Below are positions 1-6,177 of a stretch of DNA of 9,360 bases, piece after piece. Under the pieces are notes generated by a model. The model made no database searches. It was not told the origin of the DNA and worked only from the letters and a program-made list of their open reading frames with translations. The first letter of the stretch is position 1, and each line of letters begins with the position of its first letter. This DNA is from JANNGC01 sp043758205 (GTDB lineage Bacteria; Verrucomicrobiota; Verrucomicrobiia; Limisphaerales; SIBH01), in NCBI GenBank assembly GCA_043758205.1, contig JAYVNY010000250.1, forward strand, positions 1-9,360. Reading direction: 5' to 3'. A program made the position numbers and the translations under genes.

Positions 1-2447
1 TTCGCGCCCTGTGGGCCGATACTTTTCACCCGGCCATGAGGACGAGCGGCGATGTCTCGGCCCTGGTCAATACGGCGCGGACCAACAACTTCAACGCCAT
101 CATCGTCGAGGTGCGAAAGCGCGGGGACGCCTATTACAACAGCACCATTGAGCCGAAGGCGTCGGACGTCTCGCCACAAAGTTTTGATCCGCTCGCCGAT
201 CTGTTGACCAAGGCGCACACGGGAGGGCGGCGCATCGAGGTTCACGCGTGGATCACAACCTACCTCGCGTGGAACAGCCAGGTGACGCCGCCCACGCAGA
301 CGAATCATCCCTACCTCACGCACCCGGAGTGGTTGAGCGAGGACAACACGGGCGCGAACTGGGACGGCGGCAACTATCAGTTCGATCAGTCGCTGCCAGC
401 GGTGCAGAAGCATGTCTTCAACGTGGCGATGGACATCATCTCGCGTTACGACGTGGACGGGTTTCACTTCGACTACGTGCGCTTCTCGGGCAAGGAGTGG
501 GGCTATCACACCAACGCGCTCGACCGCTTCCGCCGTCGCTATAATTTCAACGGCACGCCCGCGACCACGGACGCGAACTGGCTCCAGTTCCGCCGTGATC
601 AAGTCAGCGGTTTGGTGCGAAAAGTTTATCTCCACGCCATCGCGCTCAAGCCGCAGGTGAAAATTTCCGGGGCCACGATCTGTTTCGCGCCGGGCATCAC
701 GACGGACGCGCAATGGTTTTCCAGTTCGTCGGCGTGGACGGATGTGTTGCAGGACTGGCGCGGCTGGATGCGCGAGGGGATCTTGGATTTGAACGTGCCG
801 ATGGCGTATTTCAACCAGGCCACGCGCGCCTCGGACTGGGCGAACTGGAGCATCTTCGCGAAGGAACACACCTATGGGCATCAGGTGGCGATGGGCCAGG
901 GTTCGTATTTGAATGCGCTCACGAATGTGATCACGCAACTGCGCACGACGCGCACGCGCACGGTGAACTCGAACCTGCCGGCGGCGGGCTTTGCGATTTA
1001 TTCCTACGCGGTGCCGTCGCTCGACACTTCCGCCGCCACGGTGTGGGACGCGCTGAACAATCCGAGCGTGTATGACACGAACACCCCGCCGCTCTTCACC
1101 AATGCCGTGAACACGCCGGTGATGGCGTGGAAAACGGTGCCGCCGCACGGTCATGTGAAGGGAACGATTCGCACGGCGGCTGCGAGCAATGACGTGGATG
1201 GCGCGGTGGTCAGCTTGAGCGGCCCGGTGACGCGCGTGCAGACAAACGACGCCACGGGCTTTTACGGCTTCGCGCATCTGCCGCCGGGGAGTTACACCGT
1301 TACCGTCACGCACACCAATCTCGCCACGCAAAGCGCGCCGGTGGTGATCGCGACGGGTGTGGTCAGCACCGTGGATTTTTATTTGAGCGTGTCGAACGCG
1401 CCGCTGCTCAACCTGCGCGCGTATCCCGGTCGCACCGAGGCCATCGTGGCGTGGACGACGACGAACGCGAGCGACTCGCAACTCGAGTTCGGACTGACGA
1501 CGGCGCTGGGCAGTCTTGGTTGGCGCGACACGAACGCGGTGACGAATCACGCCGCGCTGATCACGGGGCTGCTGCCGAACACGAATTACTTTTACCGCGC
1601 ACTGGCGCAGGCGGGCGGCGTGACCAACGCGTCCGTGACGAACACGTTTCGCACGGCGGGAGAAATTATTTTGGACAACACGAGCGCGGCGCTGGTCGGA
1701 AGTTGGACGTTGGCCACGACTTCCCCGGACAAGTTCGGCGCGGATTATTTGTTTGCGTCCACGCTGTCGTCGGCCTCGGCCACGTTCACGCCGGAGATTG
1801 AAACGCTGGGCCGTTACGATGTGGCGGTGTGGTATCCGCAGGGCAGCAACCGCAGCTCGAACGCGCCGTTCACCATCACGTATTCCGGAGGCACCACGAG
1901 CGGCGCGGTGAACCAGACGGTGAACGGGGGCGGCTGGCGCACAGTGGCGACGAACCTGCCGTTCGCGCGCGGCCCCGGCGGAAATTTCCAATGGCAGAGC
2001 GCCACGCCGGAAAGTTCCGGCAAAGTGGTGATGGCCGACGCGGTGCGTTTCAATTACGCGGCGAACCAGGAGCCGCCCGCGCCGGGCAGCGTGCCGCAGT
2101 GGTGGGGCGAATTTTTTTTCGGCGGACCGGTGAACGCGGGCCTTGATCCCGACGCGGACGGCTTCAGCACGGAGCGCGAATATCTGGCCGGCACCGACCC
2201 GCTGTGGGCCGCGTCTCGTCTGCGCTACCGCCTCGAGGATCGCACGAGCAACGTGCTGCGGATGAGTTTTTCGCCACGCCACGAAGGGCGCGCGTATGAG
2301 TTGCAGGGTCAGACGGCATTGAACACGAACGGCTGGGCGGGCGTGAGTACTTCACCGCAAGTCTCCACGAATGGCGACGGCGTGTTCACGGTCACAAACG
2401 CGGGCGGGCAGAAATTTTTCCGGCTCCGCGCGCAGTTGCCGCCGTGA
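1..2447 (+). CDS. GHL10/DUF187-type glycosidase-like secreted protein, multidomain, 5' partial
   Basis: The frame is already open at base 3. The codons before the first ATG (base 36) read RALWADTFHPA, which continues the family's usual opening, so the real start and any signal peptide lie upstream. Residues are counted from that ATG. Residues 1 to about 350 resemble the glycosyl-hydrolase-like GHL10 (DUF187) TIM-barrel family: VRKRGDAYYNS (26-36), DGFHFDYVRF (141-150) and LNVPMAYF (252-259). About 370-450 looks like a carboxypeptidase-regulatory-type beta domain (VSLSG, GFYGFAHLPPGSYTVTV). About 455-540 is fibronectin-III-like, and about 545-674 is golvesin/xanthan-lyase-C-terminal-like. A calcium-type loop DPDADGFSTERE (704-715) matches the EF-hand/dockerin spacing. 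The tail ends in KFFRLR (793-798). It probably acts outside the cell or in the periplasm on a polysaccharide. The substrate is unknown, and GHL10 activity is mostly predicted rather than measured. Confidence 0.85.
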   Translation, partial: RALWADTFHPAMRTSGDVSALVNTARTNNFNAIIVEVRKRGDAYYNSTIEPKASDVSPQSFDPLADLLTKAHTGGRRIEVHAWITTYLAWNSQVTPPTQTNHPYLTHPEWLSEDNTGANWDGGNYQFDQSLPAVQKHVFNVAMDIISRYDVDGFHFDYVRFSGKEWGYHTNALDRFRRRYNFNGTPATTDANWLQFRRDQVSGLVRKVYLHAIALKPQVKISGATICFAPGITTDAQWFSSSSAWTDVLQDWRGWMREGILDLNVPMAYFNQATRASDWANWSIFAKEHTYGHQVAMGQGSYLNALTNVITQLRTTRTRTVNSNLPAAGFAIYSYAVPSLDTSAATVWDALNNPSVYDTNTPPLFTNAVNTPVMAWKTVPPHGHVKGTIRTAAASNDVDGAVVSLSGPVTRVQTNDATGFYGFAHLPPGSYTVTVTHTNLATQSAPVVIATGVVSTVDFYLSVSNAPLLNLRAYPGRTEAIVAWTTTNASDSQLEFGLTTALGSLGWRDTNAVTNHAALITGLLPNTNYFYRALAQAGGVTNASVTNTFRTAGEIILDNTSAALVGSWTLATTSPDKFGADYLFASTLSSASATFTPEIETLGRYDVAVWYPQGSNRSSNAPFTITYSGGTTSGAVNQTVNGGGWRTVATNLPFARGPGGNFQWQSATPESSGKVVMADAVRFNYAANQEPPAPGSVPQWWGEFFFGGPVNAGLDPDADGFSTEREYLAGTDPLWAASRLRYRLEDRTSNVLRMSFSPRHEGRAYELQGQTALNTNGWAGVSTSPQVSTNGDGVFTVTNAGGQKFFRLRAQLPP

Positions 2448-2454
2448 TTCAGCA

Positions 2455-2523
2455 CCGGGGCGCGGGCGTCTCGCCCGCCCTGACGACAGGCGCGCAACGG
2501 CGGGCGGGACGCCCGCGCCCCGG
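2455..2523. repeat. REP-like GC-rich palindrome, 25-nt arms
   Basis: Arms 2455-2479 and 2499-2523 are reverse complements except for one position that still forms a G-U pair in RNA. The loop is 19 nt (2480-2498). The element begins 7 bp after the stop of the upstream gene. No T-run follows, so it is not a textbook intrinsic terminator, but the transcript would fold strongly and could end or protect the upstream mRNA. GC-rich palindromes of this style are often dispersed in many copies between genes in verrucomicrobial-type genomes; copy number cannot be seen here. The rest of the gap (2524-2639) shows nothing I can name. Confidence 0.8.
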
Positions 2524-2639
2524 CGCGGTGAGGGACACCATTTCCGTTGCGTGTTTCCGCTCCGGCTGGTTGGCTCTGCACCACAAACTCCGTGTGCGTT
2601 CCAAGCCGTTCCCGTGGCCCGTCCGCTGCGAAACAAAAA

Positions 2640-2644
2640 AAGGA
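2640..2644 (+). promoter_or_regulatory. Shine-Dalgarno (AAGGA) fixing the start at 2651
   Basis: AAGGA follows a run of A and sits 6 nt before the ATG at 2651. The same frame is open back to a possible ATG at 2444, but that extension would translate the palindrome and overlap the previous gene. A signal peptide begins immediately at 2651, so this site decides the start. Confidence 0.75.
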
Positions 2645-2650
2645 AATCGT

Positions 2651-5407
2651 ATGTCCAAGATCCGTTGTTGCGCCTGGCTGTTCGCCATTCTAGTTCTCCC
2701 GCTGACCTCGCTCCCGGCGCGCGCCGCCGGCTATCAGTTCGTGGAAGGCTATAACGTCCTCGACACCAACCAGGCCCCGACCATCGGTACGAATTACGCC
2801 GCCACCGCCGGGTTGGAGCGCGACATCGCGGTGGACGCGGCGCGCGGCATCATCTACCAGGCGCGCGGCTCGACAACGGCGGCGGACCGCCCCGGCGGCA
2901 CCATTGGCATCGCGGCCATCGTGGTCACGAACGGCGCGTTTGCGGGGTCCAACTTCCGCGACACCGGACTCATCACCGCCAGCGGCGCGCCCGCGCTCCA
3001 GTGGTGCCAGAGCCTGGCTTACGACGCGGTCTCGGACAAACTGTGGGTCTTCGGCGGGCCGTTAAACGCCAGCCCCAATGTTTTCTTCGCGCCCGGCGGC
3101 ACACTGGGCGGAGCGTCGGCGGGCGGCGATCCGGCTGCGCTCAACGCCGTGCTCACCCGCGCCTTCAATGTGGACACGAACCTCCTCGACGTGGGCGTGT
3201 ATGTCAGCCCCACCGTCACGACGAACGGCGTCCCGGCGCGCGGCGGCATCCCGCGCGGTTTTGCCGTGCGCACGGTAGGCACCAACACCACGGTTTATCT
3301 CGGCATGGGCAATCACGTTCAGGCCTGGAGCAATGCCGGCACGAACGGCTGGCACCGCATTTGGGCCACGCAACGTCCGCCGACGGGCAACCTCGTGACC
3401 ACGCGCGTCGCCTCTGGCTTCAACGGCGTGAACGCGCTCGCGGTGGATGACGACGGCAACTGCTACTTCAGCGTCCAGAACACCGGCGGGCGCATCTGGA
3501 CGGTGCGTCCGAGCGTGATCCAATTCGTGGCCGACAAGATGTCGCTCGACTACAACGACCTCGCGTTCGGCGGGGCCAACGAGCGCGAGATTCTTCCGCT
3601 CATCATCGAAAACCCGCTCTCCCTGCTCGTCACGCCTCCGCAGGGCCTGACCTTCGCGCGCTTCGACGTGCAGCGGACGTTGTTCGCGAGTTTCCTGCCG
3701 GGCACGGCGACCCGCGGCGTGACCCGGCTGGATATTGACGATGGATTTTCCTTCACCAATGGCGGTGCCTACATCCGCGCGCGCGCCACGGACGGCTTCG
3801 GCTCCGGCCAGCCGGCGGGCGGGCAGGATACGATCCTCGCCACCATGCGGCTCAAGGGCGGCGTGGGCGTGACCCAGCCGTACGGTGGGACCAGCGGCAC
3901 GCTCTATCACGACGTGGATAGCGTGACGAACCCGACCTTCTTCTACTGTCAGGCCTTCGTGGTTGATACGAACAAGGGCCAGAACATTCCCACGGCCGGC
4001 GTGTTGAAAGTGCGAATCGCCTCGGACACGAATCCACCGTCCATCTTCACCCAACCGCTCTCGCAAACCTTGCTCGAAGGCGGCTCCATCAATCTCGTCG
4101 TCGGCGCGGCGGGCGCGAAGCCGCTGTATTACCAATGGCAGTCGAACGGCGTGAACATCGCGGGCGCGAATGCCACGGCCTACGCCGTCGCCGGCGCGAC
4201 CACGAACCAGGCGGGCGTCTATCGCGTCATCGTCACCAACGCGCTCGGCTCCATCACCAGTTCCAACGCCACCGTCACCATCACGCCGCTGGTGCGCTCG
4301 GAGGCAATGACCTTGCTCTGGAGCAACGCCCCCGGCTCGCGCGCGTATCTCACCACGGACAGCGCGCAACGCGGACTCACCTACAATCCTGATTCCGGGA
4401 ACATTCTGATCGTGACCCGCACGCCGGCCAACGGTGTGTATGTGCTGAACGCGCAGTCCGGCGAGGACGTGGGCCAGATGGGTTTGAGCGGCGTGACCGG
4501 CGGCACGTTTGCCCTCAGCAAAATCGGCGCAAGTGATGACGGGCGCATCTTCCTCGCGAACCTCGCGCAACTCGGGCAGGACTTCCGCATCTACCGCTGG
4601 ACGCTGGAAGTTCTCGGTGACTCGCCCGCGCTGGCCTACAGCGGCAACCCGACCGGCAGCGCCACCAACCGCTGGGGCGACACCTTGGACGTGCGCGGAG
4701 TGGGCAACGACATCCAGATTCTCGCCGGCTCGCGCAACAGCAACGTCTTCGCGATCTTCACCACGGCCAACGGCGGCGACACCTTGACCGCGCATCCCAT
4801 CACGGTGAGCGGCGCGGGCGCGAACGCGTTTGGACTCGGCCTGGCCTTCGGCGCGGGCGATACCGTGTGGGCGAAGGGCGACGGCACGACGCCGCTGCGG
4901 CAGATTTCGTTCGATCTCGGCACTGGCACCGGCACGATCCTGCACAGCTATTCCTCCGCGCAGTTTGCCTCGACCGCCTTGCCGCTGGCCGTGAAGGCCG
5001 ACCAGGGATTGCTCGCCTCCATCTCCATTGAGAACCGCGACAATCTCCGTCTCTACACCACGTTCAACCTCGCGAACCCGCCCGTGCTCGTGGACCAGGA
5101 AATTTTCCCGACTGACAACGCCAACGACAATTTCGCGGGCGCGCTCGACTTCGGCGGCGGCAAACTCTTCGCGCTCGACAGCAACAACGGACTGCTCGCC
5201 ATGACCATCGGCAACATCATCCAGCCGCCCGGTGCCATCACCATCACGCGCACCAATAATCAGATTTACCTGAACTGGCTGGGCAGTTTCATCCTGCAAT
5301 CCGCGACCAACGTCACCGGCCCGTATCTCGATGCCGCCCCGGCGGGCAGCAACCACACCGAAAGCGCCACGGGTGTGCCGGAGAAATACTTCCGGCTGAG
5401 GAATTGA
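2651..5407 (+). CDS. Secreted protein with Ig-like and DUF4623-like domains
   Basis: 918 residues. The N-terminus is a Sec signal peptide: MSKIR, then a hydrophobic stretch (CCAWLFAILVLPLTSL, 6-21), with likely cleavage after ARA near 25-26. Residues about 27-455 form a beta-rich region of unknown family with propeller-like phrases (LAYDAVSDKLWVFGG, ALAVDDDGNCYF). About 463-545 is an Ig-like domain (IFTQPLSQTLLEGGSINL, YYQWQSNG, AGVYRVIVTN). About 553-852 resembles DUF4623, a propeller-like family common in Verrucomicrobia (RGLTYNPDSGNILIVTR, GGTFALSKI, LGLAFGAGDTVWAKG, FPTDNAN, ALDFGGGKLFALDSNNGLLAM). The last 45 residues (ILQSATNVTGPYLD, then KYFRLRN) look like a small C-terminal module shared with the upstream secreted protein. 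No catalytic motif is visible. A surface or adhesive role is inference. It is probably transcribed separately from the upstream gene because of the palindrome between them. Confidence 0.8.
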   Translation: MSKIRCCAWLFAILVLPLTSLPARAAGYQFVEGYNVLDTNQAPTIGTNYAATAGLERDIAVDAARGIIYQARGSTTAADRPGGTIGIAAIVVTNGAFAGSNFRDTGLITASGAPALQWCQSLAYDAVSDKLWVFGGPLNASPNVFFAPGGTLGGASAGGDPAALNAVLTRAFNVDTNLLDVGVYVSPTVTTNGVPARGGIPRGFAVRTVGTNTTVYLGMGNHVQAWSNAGTNGWHRIWATQRPPTGNLVTTRVASGFNGVNALAVDDDGNCYFSVQNTGGRIWTVRPSVIQFVADKMSLDYNDLAFGGANEREILPLIIENPLSLLVTPPQGLTFARFDVQRTLFASFLPGTATRGVTRLDIDDGFSFTNGGAYIRARATDGFGSGQPAGGQDTILATMRLKGGVGVTQPYGGTSGTLYHDVDSVTNPTFFYCQAFVVDTNKGQNIPTAGVLKVRIASDTNPPSIFTQPLSQTLLEGGSINLVVGAAGAKPLYYQWQSNGVNIAGANATAYAVAGATTNQAGVYRVIVTNALGSITSSNATVTITPLVRSEAMTLLWSNAPGSRAYLTTDSAQRGLTYNPDSGNILIVTRTPANGVYVLNAQSGEDVGQMGLSGVTGGTFALSKIGASDDGRIFLANLAQLGQDFRIYRWTLEVLGDSPALAYSGNPTGSATNRWGDTLDVRGVGNDIQILAGSRNSNVFAIFTTANGGDTLTAHPITVSGAGANAFGLGLAFGAGDTVWAKGDGTTPLRQISFDLGTGTGTILHSYSSAQFASTALPLAVKADQGLLASISIENRDNLRLYTTFNLANPPVLVDQEIFPTDNANDNFAGALDFGGGKLFALDSNNGLLAMTIGNIIQPPGAITITRTNNQIYLNWLGSFILQSATNVTGPYLDAAPAGSNHTESATGVPEKYFRLRN

Positions 5408-5420
5408 ATCACTCGCGGTA

Positions 5421-5443
5421 GCGGCGTCTCGGCAGAGCGCCGC
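5421..5443. terminator. Hairpin between convergent genes, candidate bidirectional terminator
   Basis: GCGGCG (5421-5426) pairs with CGCCGC (5438-5443), and CTC (5428-5430) can pair with GAG (5435-5437) around a GGCA loop, leaving T5427 bulged. It sits in the 41-bp gap between the stop at 5407 on plus and the stop at 5449 on minus, where transcripts from both sides must end. There is no U-tract on either side, so it may instead be another small dispersed palindrome. Confidence 0.4.
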
Positions 5444-5448
5444 CATTC

Positions 5449-5861
5449 TCAGGGATGCGCGGTCGCAGGAAGCCGGACGAGAACGAAATCGTAAATGGAC
5501 TGCGCCTGGCGCAGCGCTTCGTCGTATTCGGCAGGCTGCGGTTCCACCGCGAACGTCGCGTTGGGATAGCGGAAGCGGGTGGCGTAAGGCGTCAGCGCGT
5601 CCGCAGCGTCGGCGAGTTTGTCGAAGTCCGCTTCGATGTCAGACGCCAGGTCCACGAGCACTTCAATGTCGTGAGTTTTCTGCCACGGCTTCTGGTGGTG
5701 AACGAGGAAGGCCTTGACCGCTTTCTCCGCCGCCTGCTGGAGATGGTAACTGCGATGTCGTAGAAGGGCGGCTCGGTGTTCGCGCTGCGTCGGGCGGTTT
5801 CCAAATCGCGCCACGCCTTCGTCATCCAGGCTTTCGCCTCCGACGCAGCAGCGTCAGCCAT
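5449..5861 (-). pseudogene. HEPN-domain protein (PF05168-like), disrupted by a one-base frameshift
   Basis: The ATG at 5861 opens a frame reading MADAAASEAKAWMTKAWRDL and on to EPPFYDIA (codon 37 ends at 5751), a typical HEPN first helix. The rest of the domain continues in another frame from 5748: YHLQQAAEKAVKAFLVHH, KTHDIEVLVDLA, ALTPYATRFRYPNA, down to the stop at 5449. Adding one base near 5748-5750 would restore a protein of about 137 residues, normal for the family. HEPN proteins paired with MNT proteins are often RNase toxins. The usual R-X4-6-H motif is not evident in its expected place; only RLPATAH at the extreme C-terminus fits the spacing, probably by chance. No slippery heptamer is seen, so programmed frameshifting is unlikely. 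It overlaps the upstream MNT gene by 8 bp (ATGGCTGA), which suggests translational coupling. A sequencing error would make it an intact gene. Confidence 0.75.
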
Positions 5862-6174
5862 AGAGCCTCCGGCCCCGGCTGAGGATGGTATTTTCTAGCG
5901 ACGTGTTGAGATTTCTCACGCGGTCCACTTCCTGCCGCGTTTCCACGAGCACGTCCTTGGGGAGACGGAGACCGCGCAGGCAACGGTGCGCGCGTTGTGA
6001 ACGGCGGATGGGGGACTCGTCGCTTTGCGGCACGACCACGAGCAGGTCCACGTCGCTGTCCTCGTGCGGCTGTCCCCAAGCGTGCGAACCGTAGAGCCAG
6101 ATTTGTTCGGGCTGAAATTCCGCCACGAGTCGTTGCGTCACCGTTTGCAGCAATTTCTCGTCGAGCGTCTTCAC
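5854..6174 (-). CDS. Minimal nucleotidyltransferase (MNT), antitoxin-like partner of HEPN
   Basis: 106 residues from a GTG start. The nucleotidyltransferase signature G-S-X10-D-X-D is complete: LYGS (27-30), then HAWGQPHEDS, then DVD (41-43). A likely third acidic residue is D74 in LPKDVLVET. Length and motif fit the MNT family that pairs with HEPN proteins. In the characterised MntA/HepT pair, the MNT enzyme AMPylates and neutralises the HEPN toxin. The start lies 3 nt after the aceE stop and in the same frame. It has only a weak ribosome site inside the end of aceE, so it probably relies on translational coupling within an aceE transcript. The catalytic residues look intact although the HEPN partner is broken. 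A role outside toxin-antitoxin biology cannot be excluded. Confidence 0.85.
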   Translation of the reverse strand: MKTLDEKLLQTVTQRLVAEFQPEQIWLYGSHAWGQPHEDSDVDLLVVVPQSDESPIRRSQRAHRCLRGLRLPKDVLVETRQEVDRVRNLNTSLENTILSRGRRLYG

Positions 6175-6177
6175 GGC

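Noticed and set aside
2444..2650. Upstream extension of the second secreted protein to an ATG at 2444
   Set aside because: It would translate the palindrome and overlap the previous gene. The ATG at 2651 has a good Shine-Dalgarno and begins a signal peptide.
3062..5446. 794-codon open frame on the minus strand
   Set aside because: It is antisense to the DUF4623-like secreted protein. Its translation is rich in R, A and G with no domain, as expected from GC-rich codon bias on the opposite strand.
5740..5760. Programmed ribosomal frameshift in the HEPN gene
   Set aside because: There is no slippery heptamer or obvious stimulatory structure at the junction. A mutation or sequencing error is simpler.
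5449..5814. HEPN protein starting at the ATG at 5814
   Set aside because: The first 22 residues in that frame do not look like HEPN, while the proper N-terminal helix is present in the frame starting at 5861.
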